Positions 52,672 through 61,122 of a DNA stretch of 64,000 bases are shown here, one piece after another. The notes under the pieces are model-generated. The model was not told the origin of the DNA. It searched no databases and saw nothing but the letters and a program-made list of their open reading frames with translations. The translations under genes and the position numbers were made by a program. How positions within the stretch are numbered: the stretch's first letter is position 1; each line of letters starts with the position of its first letter. Source of the stretch: Streptomyces sp. V3I7 (GTDB lineage: Bacteria; Actinomycetota; Actinomycetes; Streptomycetales; Streptomycetaceae); NCBI RefSeq assembly GCF_030817495.1, contig NZ_JAUSZK010000001.1:5497001-5561000 (forward strand), in the 5' to 3' direction.

Positions 52672-53811
52672 TTGAAGATTCGCCTCGATCGCAGCGCCCT
52701 GGCCGAAGCGGTGGCCTGGGCCGCTCATGTCGTACCCTCGCGGCCGACCATGCCCGCCCTCTCCGGTCTGCTCCTGACAGCCACGAACAACGTCCTCACC
52801 GCTTCGGGATTCGACTACGAGACCTCCGCCAAGTTCGAGGTGGAGGCGGAGGTGCTGGAACCGGGTTCCGTCGTCGTCTCCGGACGGCTCCTGTCCGAGG
52901 TGTCCAAGTCGCTTCCCAACCTGCCGGTCGAGATTTCGGCCGACGACGCGGAGGCGGTCCTGCTGTGTGGCGCCTCCCAGTTCGGCCTGCCGGCCCTGCC
53001 GTTGGACGACTACCCGAAACTGCCGGAGATGCCGAAGACGCAAGGCTCCGTCGATGGCGCGCTGTTCGCTGAGGCCGTCGGCCAGGTGGCGGTTGCCGCA
53101 GGCCGCGACGAGACCCTGCCGATCCTGACGGGTATCCGGCTCGAGATCACCAACTCCACGCTGCGCATGGTGTCCACCGACCGCTACCGCCTGGCGGTGC
53201 GGGACATCCCCTGGCGTTCCGCCGACCCGGACACCGAGCTCAACACACACGTGCTGGTGCCGGCCAAGGCCCTGCACGATATCGCCCGTTCGCTCACCAA
53301 GGGCGATCAGGTCACCATCGCCCTCACCGCCACCGAGAACGAGTCGAGCGCTGGGATCATCGGCTTCGAGGCCGGACCGCGCCAGGCCACCACCCGGCTC
53401 ATCGACGGCTCGTTCGTCAAGTACCACACGATCTTCCCGAGTGAGTACACAGGAAGCGCCGTCATCGAACGCGCGCCGCTGCTGGAGGCTGCCAAGCGTG
53501 TGTCGCTCGTGGTGGAGCGACAGGCACCGATGCGGATGACGCTCTCCGAGGGCAGGATCGTGCTCGACGCGGGCAACGCCGTCGAGGCCCGCGGCAAGGA
53601 GGCTGTCACCGCGGTCTTCGACGGCGAGGAGATCTGCCTGGCCGCCAACCCGGGCTTCCTCCTCGAGGGCCTCGCAGCGATCAACGCCCCGTTCGTGGAG
53701 TTCAGTTACACCACGGTCAGCAAGCCTGCCGTCTTCACCGCCCTGCAGGAGCCGGAGGGCGAGCACGACCCGAGCTACCGCTACCTTTTCATGCCACTGC
53801 GCACCAACTGA
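52672..53811 (+). CDS. dnaN: DNA polymerase III beta subunit (sliding clamp), second copy
   Basis: Sliding-clamp protein of 379 residues with three clamp domains: KIRLDRSALAEAVAWAAHVVPSRPTMPALSGLLL opens domain 1, RDETLPILTGIRLEI with STDRYRLAVR opens domain 2, and the C-terminal SYRYLFMPLR is the usual M-P-x-R tail. It is not next to dnaA/recF, so it is an accessory clamp as found in several Streptomyces. Its start is TTG 52672, with GAGAAAG about 10 nt before; no better start exists upstream. It sits beside a string of gene fragments, suggesting an unstable or acquired region. It could serve translesion or plasmid-derived replication (inference). Confidence 0.88.
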   Translation: MKIRLDRSALAEAVAWAAHVVPSRPTMPALSGLLLTATNNVLTASGFDYETSAKFEVEAEVLEPGSVVVSGRLLSEVSKSLPNLPVEISADDAEAVLLCGASQFGLPALPLDDYPKLPEMPKTQGSVDGALFAEAVGQVAVAAGRDETLPILTGIRLEITNSTLRMVSTDRYRLAVRDIPWRSADPDTELNTHVLVPAKALHDIARSLTKGDQVTIALTATENESSAGIIGFEAGPRQATTRLIDGSFVKYHTIFPSEYTGSAVIERAPLLEAAKRVSLVVERQAPMRMTLSEGRIVLDAGNAVEARGKEAVTAVFDGEEICLAANPGFLLEGLAAINAPFVEFSYTTVSKPAVFTALQEPEGEHDPSYRYLFMPLRTN

Positions 53812-54115
53812 ACGGTGCGGACCTGGACTGTACGGTCCCCGCGCTGTCGCGTCCGCGCTGTCAGTTGCGCAGGAGATCGGCCTCTGCTGCCAGTTGCCGG
53901 ACGGTGGGCCGGGTCATCAGCAGTCGTACCGTCACTTTGACCTCCAACGCTCAACGCCGGGCTGCAACGCCAGCAGACGGTCGGCCTCCATCTGCCGCGC
54001 GGCCTCGAGCAGGTGTGCGCGGTCGGCTCGTGCGATGTTCAGCGTCATTGGCAGTTCATAGCACGCGCGGTCAGGGCAGGGGTGGAGGGTGAAACCGTGA
54101 ACTGCGGAGGTACCC
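53812..54115. other. Gap with two overlapping minus-strand micro-ORFs
   Basis: Between dnaN and the peptidase gene. On the minus strand, ATG 54048 opens 38 codons (MTLNIARADRAHLLEAARQM...) ending at 53932, and its TGA overlaps a GTG at 53935 opening 24 codons (MTVRLLMTRPTVRQLAAEAD...) ending at 53861, preceded by GGAGG. Both are Arg/Ala/Leu-rich. They could be a real coupled pair or one gene broken by a frameshift. Confidence 0.3.
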
Positions 54116-55216
54116 GTGGCTGTTGCTCTGGAACATCGACTCGCCTTGCTGGGAGGCGGCTTCTCCACCGGCGACGACGGCCTGCTGGACGACTGGGTAC
54201 TTGGTCAGGTGCGTGCGCCTCGGCCCAAGGTGTGCTTCGTTCCCACAGCCAGCGGCGACGCCCCCGCCTACGTCGACCGCTTCCTCGCCGCGTTCCGGCC
54301 CCGTTCCTGCGAACCCGGCATCCTGCACCTGTTCCGGCGGGAACTCGATGACGACGCTCTGCGCACGTTCCTGCTCTCGCAGGACGTCATCTATGTAGGT
54401 GGCGGCAACACCGTGAACCTGCTGGCCGTGTGGCGCGCACACGGTGTGGACCGACTGCTGCACGAGGCGTTCGACCGTGGAACCCTGTTGTGCGGCATCA
54501 GCGCCGGCGTCAACTGCTGGGCCGAGGGCTCGCACACCGACTCCTTCGGGCCGCTGACCCGTCTCTCCGACGGGTTGGGGCTGTTGGCCGGCTCGGTCTG
54601 CCCCCACTACGACAGCGAGCCGGGGCGCCGCTCGTCCTACCAGGCGGCCGTGGCAACCCGTGCGCTTCCGGCCGGCTGGGCCGTGGAGGACGGCGTCGGC
54701 GCCCTCTTCACGGACGGTCGTCTGACGGGCGCGGTGACGCGTACGACTCAGGCCCGCCTCTACCGGGTCGAGCCGGGCGAGGACACGGACGAGGGCGGCC
54801 GAGTCGCGGAACAGCCGTGCCGTGCCGTCTGCTCGCCGGGGCAGCACAGCGGCCCACCTCCTCCGCGGACCGGCGGCCCGGCTGACGGTGGGTCAGTCCT
54901 CGCCTCGTACGATCGTCGTCCCCCGCTCTCCCCAGCGCTCGCGTCCCGCGTCGCCGTCGAGCGTGGCGCGCACGCAGGTGCGTATGCCCTGTCCGCGCAC
55001 ACGGTGCGCCGTCGCCCAGCCGGTCTCGGGCGGCTGGGGGGTAGTGGTCGTCTTCTTGGCTTCCGCGGTCACGGCGGATCATCTTCCTTCGCATCGAGCA
55101 CATGGGACCGGACCGTTCGCGTCTCCGGTTCTACGTCTTCCCCCTCGACGGTCACCGAGTCCCCGCCGAACATCGCCCGAAACGTCCCGCTCCCGCCCGC
55201 CGCGGTCGGCGCGTGA
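54116..55216 (+). CDS. Peptidase E (S51), C-terminus probably frameshifted
   Basis: Serine peptidase cleaving Asp-Xaa dipeptides or cyanophycin-like products. S129 in LCGISAGVNCW is the nucleophile, with H164 (VCPHYDSE) and FVPTASGDAP, VIYVGGGNTVNLL as family motifs. GGAGG ends 5 nt before GTG 54116. The frame gives 366 residues, about 130 more than the family; past about residue 230 it becomes Pro/Arg/Ser-rich and non-homologous, and a small gene runs antisense through it. In the +1 frame near 54810 the sequence continues PCRLLAG and soon stops at 54885, so a one-base change near 54800-54820 may have extended the protein. Confidence 0.78.
   Translation: MAVALEHRLALLGGGFSTGDDGLLDDWVLGQVRAPRPKVCFVPTASGDAPAYVDRFLAAFRPRSCEPGILHLFRRELDDDALRTFLLSQDVIYVGGGNTVNLLAVWRAHGVDRLLHEAFDRGTLLCGISAGVNCWAEGSHTDSFGPLTRLSDGLGLLAGSVCPHYDSEPGRRSSYQAAVATRALPAGWAVEDGVGALFTDGRLTGAVTRTTQARLYRVEPGEDTDEGGRVAEQPCRAVCSPGQHSGPPPPRTGGPADGGSVLASYDRRPPLSPALASRVAVERGAHAGAYALSAHTVRRRPAGLGRLGGSGRLLGFRGHGGSSSFASSTWDRTVRVSGSTSSPSTVTESPPNIARNVPLPPAAVGA
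54893..55072 (-). CDS. Small hypothetical protein (59 aa)
   Basis: A 59-codon frame starting GTG 55072: MTAEAKKTTTTPQPPETGWA... then RVRGQGIRTCVRATLDGD...RWGERGTTIVRGED. Lys/Thr-rich N-terminus and a compact charged core with third-position GC typical of real genes. The ribosome site is weak. It lies antisense to the unlikely C-terminal extension of peptidase E. I do not recognise a family. Confidence 0.4.
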   Translation of the reverse strand: MTAEAKKTTTTPQPPETGWATAHRVRGQGIRTCVRATLDGDAGRERWGERGTTIVRGED

Positions 55217-55301
55217 CCGTCGTCTCCCCGGGTACTCGTGGGGTCCGGCGCAGAGAAGGCGCAAGGAAACGGACGAAACGAAACGGATGGAGGAAACTCT
55301 C

Positions 55302-55415
55302 ATGTTCCGTGCCATCGGCGATGTGTTCCACACCGTCGGCAGCACCGTCGCCGACGTGGTGTCCCTGCCCTTCAGGGCGATCGGCCGGCTGTTCGGCGGA
55401 GCGTCGCGCCGCTGA
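55302..55415 (+). CDS. Small 37-aa amphipathic protein
   Basis: A 37-codon gene with a strong GGAGGAAAC ribosome site before ATG 55302. The product MFRAIGDVFHTVGSTVADVV continues SLPFRAIGRLFGGASRR: a hydrophobic helix, then LPFRAIGRLFGG, then a basic tail. The motif LPFRA(I/L)GRLFGG occurs, to my memory, in other tiny Streptomyces proteins. It is probably membrane-associated. Function unknown; it is too short for many annotation pipelines. Confidence 0.6.
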   Translation: MFRAIGDVFHTVGSTVADVVSLPFRAIGRLFGGASRR

Positions 55416-55515
55416 CGCCGCTCGGGCCCTCAGCGGCCCATGGTGGTGATGTGTACGAACGCATGCAAATGGATGCAAATCGCCGGTCGGTGCCCGCCCT
55501 GTCGTGGAGCCCCAC

Positions 55516-56124
55516 ATGACCACACCGCGCGACCTCGTGATCGCCACCCTGGACGCTGCTCCCGAGCGTCCCGTCGAGCAGGGGGAACTGTCCCTCGTGC
55601 TCGCGGGAGCCGAGCTGGTCGATCTCATCGACGCCGAGGCGGCCGACCTGGACGGCGACCGCATCATGCCCCGGCTGCATGCGCCGAGCGGCGACCGGCT
55701 GCTGGACGCGGCCGCGTCGTCGCTCGTGCGGCAGGCGCCGTACGAGTCCGTCGAGGACTGGCTGTGGCGACGGGGGCGTGGGCTGGCCGCCGCCTATCTC
55801 GCCGTACTGGAAGCGGAGGGCCAGGTCACCCGGCAGCGCCGCGGCTGGCTTCCGTTGCGGAGTTCCCACCGGGTCCTGGCCGACTCGCCGGACCGCCGGC
55901 GCGCGGCCGAGCGCTGGGCGTCCGGCGAGCCCGTCCTGGCCCGGTTGGGGGCCGCCATCGGCATCCGTGACGAGCCGGTCGAGGGCTTCGACGCGGAGCT
56001 GCCCGGCGAGACCGCGGTGACCGTCGTGGCCGCAGTCCACGACGCGGTGATGGAGCTGGAGGCCGTGCGCCAGCGTCGTGGCATCGAGCAGGCGGCGTTC
56101 GACAACGTGTGGCGGGGGGAGTGA
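55516..56124 (+). CDS. GPP34/GOLPH3-domain protein
   Basis: A 202-residue protein with the Golgi-phosphoprotein-3 fold (GPP34), a helical phosphoinositide-binding type widespread in actinomycetes, where its role is not established. The N-terminus ELSLVLAGAELVDLIDAEAADLDGDRI and the later LWRRGRGLAAAYLAVLEAEGQVTRQRRGWLPLRSSHRVL are family-like. GGAG precedes ATG 55516 by 6 nt. It is convergent with the TnpB-like gene, 15 bp apart. Confidence 0.85.
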   Translation: MTTPRDLVIATLDAAPERPVEQGELSLVLAGAELVDLIDAEAADLDGDRIMPRLHAPSGDRLLDAAASSLVRQAPYESVEDWLWRRGRGLAAAYLAVLEAEGQVTRQRRGWLPLRSSHRVLADSPDRRRAAERWASGEPVLARLGAAIGIRDEPVEGFDAELPGETAVTVVAAVHDAVMELEAVRQRRGIEQAAFDNVWRGE

Positions 56125-56139
56125 CGACGGGAACCGTTC

Positions 56140-57831
56140 CTATTCAGTGAGCAGGAGTGAGTCTTGGACCCATACCTGGTCACTGCGGACATCCCGAACG
56201 GTTTTGGGTGTCCTGGTCGCCCGCGTTCTCGCCGCGTCCGGCTGCACGCATCGTGTGCGTGGTCCGGGAATGCGGGGGCGGGGCCCCTCACGCCCCGGGG
56301 TGCCTGCTCCGGCCTGGACGGTCCGATGCCCGTACCCATCGCTCTGGTGGGTACGGGGCGGTGTCGTCCGTCGCCGGATCGGGTATCCCAGGGCGCGCCT
56401 GCCGATCGCGATGCTCGCGGCATCGTGACGGCTGGGTTTCCTGTTCTTGCCGGTGAGGGGTTTCTGCCAGTGCTGGGCGCCCCACCGGGAGGTGTAGGCG
56501 GGGTCGACGGCGATCAGGGGGATGCCGAGTTCGGCCGCCATGCTGACCAGCCGGGCGCGCAGCCTTGCCACGGGCAGGCCGGAGATGAGGTGGCGGAACT
56601 TCTTGCGCCTGCCGTGCTTCTCGCGGGTCTTGTCCGCGGTGAAGTCCAGGTCCTCGACCGCGATCGCGAGATGGTGGCGTTTGGCCCAGTGCAGCAGCCG
56701 GATCAGGGCGTGGCGGACCTGGGCGTCGCGGTGGGCGGCGGTGCCCGTCAGGTCATAGCCGAACCGGAGCGGCCGGCCGACCGGGTTGCCGTGGGTGTCC
56801 AGGCGCCAGGCGGCGAGGTGATCGGCGTTGGTGTCCACGCCGATCAGCCCCCTGGCACGGGCGGCCCCGAGGGGAACCGTCTGAACGGGCGGGATCGTCC
56901 AGGAGGCGGTGAGGTACCAGCGGGAGCGGTCGACGTCCTCGTGGATGCGGTAGGCCACGGCCCGGTTCGCGCTCACGCGGTCGCGCCACTGCTCGCCCCG
57001 GTGCGCGAACGCCACCCGCGCGGCCAGCACGTACCGGCCGTGCGGGGCGTTCGCCAGGTGGGCGAGCGGTGCGGGGAGTTTCAGGCTCACCTCACCGTCC
57101 GGGGTGACGCGGATGGTCTCGTTGCCGTACCGCTTCCCCGACTCGCCGTCCGCGGCCAGGAACCGGCGCGCGGCCTCCCACCGCTCTCGCCACCGCGGCT
57201 CCGTGAGGTCTGCCGCATCGAGGTGGTGGCGGGTGTGCAGCAGCCGTTTCCCGCCGCGCACCACGTGCACGACACCGGCCCGCCAGTCGGCGCGCGCCGC
57301 CCGCAGCCGGTCCTGGAGGGCGTGCAGGCGGCGGGACTTGGCGAACCACTCCCGCCGGGAACGGTAGCCGCCCGGCGTCCGCTTGCCGCCCTTCTGTCCG
57401 AGCGGCAGGGACAGCCGGTGCTCGATCGTGCGCACCCCCGCCTCCAGCCCCTGCATGTGCGCGAGCTGGGCACGCCGGGCCAGAGCCCACTGATCGTGCG
57501 TGGCCTTCGTGATCGAACCCGCCCACCGCGACGACGACTCCCCGGTAAGCACACGCTTGCGCTCCGCCCACGCATCGCTGTCGTGGTCCGGCCCGGCCGC
57601 ACACCGGGCCTTCAGATCGCGGGAGGCAAGCCCACCGAGATGGTCGCCGACCAGCCGCAGCACCTCCTCGTCCCCCGCGCTCAGGTGCTTGAGCCGGTCA
57701 CGGACCGCAACACCGGAAGGGCCGGGCACCACGAACGGCGCCGCCAGCTCCCGCAGCCCGCCCACCGGCAACCACCCTCCCCACCCGCCCCCAAACAACC
57801 CGCCACCCCACCCAACGACCACCACCCGCAA
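56140..57831 (-). CDS. Standalone TnpB/OrfB-like RuvC nuclease, no zinc finger
   Basis: A 563-residue protein related to IS605/IS607 TnpB. The RuvC-like catalytic residues are D333 (GVDTNADHLAAW), E393 (AVEDLDF) and D470 (SRHDAASIAIGRRALG). The segment DPAYTSRWGAQHW (443-455) is the place where TnpB usually has the CxxC zinc finger (YTSQxCxxCG), but no cysteines are present. No TnpA or serine recombinase gene is adjacent. The N-terminal 40 residues (Gly/Trp/Val-rich) are doubtful; an internal GTG near residue 41 could be the start. Family members are RNA-guided DNA nucleases, with the guide RNA from the 3' end of the element. Confidence 0.8.
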   Translation of the reverse strand: MRVVVVGWGGGLFGGGWGGWLPVGGLRELAAPFVVPGPSGVAVRDRLKHLSAGDEEVLRLVGDHLGGLASRDLKARCAAGPDHDSDAWAERKRVLTGESSSRWAGSITKATHDQWALARRAQLAHMQGLEAGVRTIEHRLSLPLGQKGGKRTPGGYRSRREWFAKSRRLHALQDRLRAARADWRAGVVHVVRGGKRLLHTRHHLDAADLTEPRWRERWEAARRFLAADGESGKRYGNETIRVTPDGEVSLKLPAPLAHLANAPHGRYVLAARVAFAHRGEQWRDRVSANRAVAYRIHEDVDRSRWYLTASWTIPPVQTVPLGAARARGLIGVDTNADHLAAWRLDTHGNPVGRPLRFGYDLTGTAAHRDAQVRHALIRLLHWAKRHHLAIAVEDLDFTADKTREKHGRRKKFRHLISGLPVARLRARLVSMAAELGIPLIAVDPAYTSRWGAQHWQKPLTGKNRKPSRHDAASIAIGRRALGYPIRRRTTPPRTHQSDGYGHRTVQAGAGTPGREGPRPRIPGPRTRCVQPDAARTRATRTPKTVRDVRSDQVWVQDSLLLTE

Positions 57832-58077
57832 AGGTCACCCATTCGACAGACAAACCCCCGTTCCACAGGCCAGGAGAGACACGCACCGGGCCCGGGCACT
57901 CGCTCCCCCACACCAGAACGCACTTGTGCACGGTTACATCGCAGCAGCTCACAACCCTGAACGACGGGAACCCCCCTGACCGGGCCCCGCTGGCAGCGAG
58001 GCGTCCGAGCGCAGCCCTGCGACCTACGTGTCGGATTTTCGCCAGCGCCGCGGCCGCCACTGGCCGATGCTGGAGCC

Positions 58078-59595
58078 ATGCAGAAAGGGATGTACCTCGA
58101 CCGGGAGCGCTGTCTGCGGGCCGTCCGGTCCAAGGACGCGCGGTTCGACGGGTGGTTCTACACGGCCGTCCTGACCACCCGGATCTACTGCCGGCCCAGC
58201 TGCCCCGTCGTGCCGCCCAAGGCCGAGAACATGACGTTCCAGCCGAGCGCGGCGGCGTGCCAGCAGGCCGGGTTCCGGGCCTGCAAGCGCTGTCGGCCCG
58301 ACACCAGCCCCGGCTCCCCGGAGTGGAACCAGCGCGCCGACCTGGTCGCCCGCGCGATGCGGCTGATCGCCGACGGAGTGGTGGACCGCGACGGCGTGCC
58401 CGGGCTCGCGGGCCGCCTCGGCTACAGCACCCGGCAGGTCGAACGCCAGCTCCTCGCCGAGCTGGGCGCCGGCCCCCTCGCGCTCGCCCGCGCCCAGCGC
58501 GCCCAGACCGCCCGGATCCTGGTCGAGACCACACCGCTGCCCATGGCGGAGATCGCCTTCGCGGCCGGCTTCTCCTCGATCCGCACCTTCAACGACACCC
58601 TGCGCGAGGTCTTCGCCCTCAGCCCGAGCGAGCTGCGCGCCCGCGCGCGGGGGAGGGGCACCGGACCCGACGGAGGCGGTCAGACCCGGAACCCGTCGAG
58701 CAGCACCCTCAGCACTCTGTCCCTGCGGCTCCCCTTCCGCGCCCCACTCAACCCCGACAACCTCTTCGGCCACCTCGCGGCGACCGCCGTACCCGGCGTG
58801 GAGGAGTGGCGGGACGGTGCGTACCGGCGCACGCTCCGGCTGCCGTACGGGCACGGGATCGTCGCGCTGACCCCGAAGCCCGACCACGTCGCCTGCCGTC
58901 TCACCCTCAGCAACCTGCGCGACCTCACGGTGGCGATCAGCCGCTGCCGGCGCATGCTGGACCTCGACGCCGACCCCGTCGCGGTCGACGACGAGCTGCG
59001 CGCGGACCCGCTCCTCGCGCCGCTGATCGACAAGGCCCCGGGCCGTCGCGTGCCGCGCACGGTCGACGAGGCCGAGTTCGCGATCCGTGCGGTGCTCGGC
59101 CAGCAGGTCTCCACGGCCGCCGCCCGCACCCACGCCGCCCGCCTGGTCACCGCGTACGGCACCCCCGTGGACGACCCCGAGGGCGGCCTCACCCACCTCT
59201 TCCCGACCCCCGAGGCGCTCGCCGCCCTCGACCCCGAGTCGCTGGCGATGCCGCGCACCCGCCGGGCCACCTTCACCACACTCGTACGGCAACTAGCCGA
59301 CGGCACACTCCACTTGGGCGTCGAGAGCGACTGGGCGGAAGCCCGCGCCCGCCTCCTCGCACTGCCCGGCTTCGGACCCTGGACCGTCGACGTCATCGCC
59401 ATGCGGGCCCTCGGCGACCCCGACGCCTTCCTCCCCACCGACCTCGGAATCCGGCGCGCCGCCCAGGAGTTGGGCCTGCCCTCCACCCCGGCCGCGCTCA
59501 CGGCACGCGCGTCGGCCTGGCGGCCGTGGCGGGCGTACGCCGTCCAGTACCTGTGGGCGACGGACAGCCACCCGATCAACTTCCTCCCGGTGTAA
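58078..59595 (+). CDS. alkA: AdaA-AlkA fusion: Ada methyl-sensor plus 3-methyladenine glycosylase
   Basis: A 505-residue DNA-alkylation repair protein of three parts: an Ada zinc domain (C38, C42, C69, C72; RIYCRPSCPV...ACKRC) whose C38 would accept a methyl group from phosphotriesters, an AraC-type HTH (about 85-210; MAEIAFAAGFSSIRTFNDTLREVF), and an AlkA N-domain plus helix-hairpin-helix glycosylase with LPGFGPWTVDVIAMRALG and catalytic D438. It both senses and repairs alkylation and probably activates its own operon. The Ogt gene follows after 103 bp. ATG 58078 has GGAG a few bases before it. Confidence 0.95.
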   Translation: MQKGMYLDRERCLRAVRSKDARFDGWFYTAVLTTRIYCRPSCPVVPPKAENMTFQPSAAACQQAGFRACKRCRPDTSPGSPEWNQRADLVARAMRLIADGVVDRDGVPGLAGRLGYSTRQVERQLLAELGAGPLALARAQRAQTARILVETTPLPMAEIAFAAGFSSIRTFNDTLREVFALSPSELRARARGRGTGPDGGGQTRNPSSSTLSTLSLRLPFRAPLNPDNLFGHLAATAVPGVEEWRDGAYRRTLRLPYGHGIVALTPKPDHVACRLTLSNLRDLTVAISRCRRMLDLDADPVAVDDELRADPLLAPLIDKAPGRRVPRTVDEAEFAIRAVLGQQVSTAAARTHAARLVTAYGTPVDDPEGGLTHLFPTPEALAALDPESLAMPRTRRATFTTLVRQLADGTLHLGVESDWAEARARLLALPGFGPWTVDVIAMRALGDPDAFLPTDLGIRRAAQELGLPSTPAALTARASAWRPWRAYAVQYLWATDSHPINFLPV

Positions 59596-59626
59596 GGCGA
59601 TCCACGATCCGCCACGTCGCCTCGGC

Positions 59627-59650
59627 GAATGCGAATGCGAATGCGAATGC
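59627..59650 (+). repeat. Four tandem GAATGC repeats
   Basis: GAATGC is repeated four times head to tail between alkA and ogt. A six-base simple repeat of this sort can slip; here it lies outside coding sequence and would only alter the spacer. Confidence 0.9.
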
Positions 59651-59698
59651 GGATCGGCCTCGCACCTCACACCACGCAAGGAAAGCCGGCGAACACCC

Positions 59699-60187
59699 GT
59701 GAAACAGCACACCGTCATCGACAGTCCCTACGGCCCCCTCACCCTCGTCGCCGACGACGGCGCCCTGTGCGGCCTCTACATGACCGACCAGCGCCACCGC
59801 CCGACGGAGGAGAGCTTCGGCGAACCTGATGCCACGCTCTACGCCTTCGGCGAGGCGGAGGAACAGCTGGCCGCCTACTTCGAGGGCGAGCTGAAGGAGT
59901 TCACCCTCGAACTGCGCCTGAACGGAACCCCGTTCCAGCGCACGGTCTGGGAACAGCTGTCCCGCATCCCCTACGGCGAGACCCGTTCGTACGGTGAACT
60001 CGCCGACGCCCTCGGCAATCCCGCCGCCTCCCGGGCCGTCGGCATGGCCAACGGCAAGAACCCCATCGGCATCATCGTGCCCTGCCATCGCGTCATCGGG
60101 GCGAACGGCAGCCTCACCGGGTACGGCGGCGGACTGGACCGCAAGCAGCGCCTGCTGGACTTCGAGAGGGGGACGGCGCTTTTCTGA
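59699..60187 (+). CDS. ogt: Methylated-DNA-protein-cysteine methyltransferase
   Basis: Suicide repair protein of 162 residues that takes methyl groups from O6-methylguanine. The acceptor is C129 in IIVPCHRVIG, preceded by the HTH (SYGELADALGNPAASRAVGMANGKNPIG) and followed by LTGYGGGLDRKQRLLDFE. The start is GTG 59699, with AAGGAAAG some 12 nt upstream. It is downstream of the AdaA-AlkA fusion, forming an alkylation-repair pair that is probably induced together. Confidence 0.95.
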   Translation: MKQHTVIDSPYGPLTLVADDGALCGLYMTDQRHRPTEESFGEPDATLYAFGEAEEQLAAYFEGELKEFTLELRLNGTPFQRTVWEQLSRIPYGETRSYGELADALGNPAASRAVGMANGKNPIGIIVPCHRVIGANGSLTGYGGGLDRKQRLLDFERGTALF

Positions 60188-60252
60188 GCCGTCCTGGTCG
60201 CGCGACCGTCCGCTCATCCGCTCATGTTGCGCCTCAGTCACAGATCCCGGTT

Positions 60253-61068
60253 GTGACGTCCGCGGCCGTTCGCAGAGGTCACCATGGGTGGGTGCAGATC
60301 GCCGAGCTTGTTCTCAAGTACGTCCAAGCCCTTGTCTGGCCCGTGGTGACCGTCGCCCTGGTCTGGTTCCAGCGGGACCACTTGAGAGCCGCCTTCGCCC
60401 GGATGACGCGGGTGGAGACACCGGCGGGCGCGATCGAGTTCGCCGCCGAGGCGCGGGACGTACTGAACCAGGCGGAGTGGTCCGCCGACGCCGGTCTTCT
60501 CCCCGTACCGCCGTATCAGCCTCAAGCGCAGCAGCCGGCCGAGGAGGACGTGGACGAGCCCGTCTACGGCTCCCCGCCGCCGCTCGCCGACCAAGGGGCT
60601 GCCGTGCCGCGGGGCGGGACGGAGCCGACGGCGACCGGGCCCGGCTACGGCATTCCTCCGCCCGTCCAGCCGCCCGCGCCCGTCCCCACGGTGGTGGGGG
60701 CGGCCACCGACGGCGGGCGCCAACCGGGTTCCTGGCGGCACGAGTTGCAGAACGCCAGGGACATGGTCGACACGTCGCCCGCCGGAGCCGTGGTGACCGC
60801 GTGGGACGCGCTCGACGCCCTGTGCAGCGAGGTGCTGAGCTTGCGGAACCCCTTCATGGGGACGTCGCGTCCGGCGGAGACCGAGACGGCGTTGGTCTCC
60901 ATGGGGCTGTCACCCAGCGCCGTCGCCGTCTACGGCCGGTTGCGCCAACTCCGCAACCGCGCCGTGCACGGCGCCCAGGACGTGACACCCCGCGCGGCAC
61001 GCGACTTCGTGGACAGCTGTCTCACGGTCGCGCGTGAGGTGGAGGGACTCGTGCGGTACATGTACTGA
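60253..61068 (+). CDS. Membrane-anchored protein with HEPN-like C-domain
   Basis: A 271-residue protein: one N-terminal membrane span (about 22-40; YVQALVWPVVTVALVWF), a short charged domain, a Pro-rich linker (85-155) and a helical C-domain (160-270). The last contains R234-N-R-A-V-H239 in LRQLRNRAVHG, the RxxxxH motif of HEPN domains, often RNases or nucleotide-binding. The start may be GTG 60253 or GTG 60292. No partner gene (such as a nucleotidyltransferase) is adjacent. Function unknown; the HEPN reading is by motif only. Confidence 0.7.
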   Translation: MTSAAVRRGHHGWVQIAELVLKYVQALVWPVVTVALVWFQRDHLRAAFARMTRVETPAGAIEFAAEARDVLNQAEWSADAGLLPVPPYQPQAQQPAEEDVDEPVYGSPPPLADQGAAVPRGGTEPTATGPGYGIPPPVQPPAPVPTVVGAATDGGRQPGSWRHELQNARDMVDTSPAGAVVTAWDALDALCSEVLSLRNPFMGTSRPAETETALVSMGLSPSAVAVYGRLRQLRNRAVHGAQDVTPRAARDFVDSCLTVAREVEGLVRYMY

Positions 61069-61122
61069 ACCGAGAGAAGAAGCGCCGCATCCTCGGCTGA
61101 CGCGGGCGGAGGTCGGGCCGGG

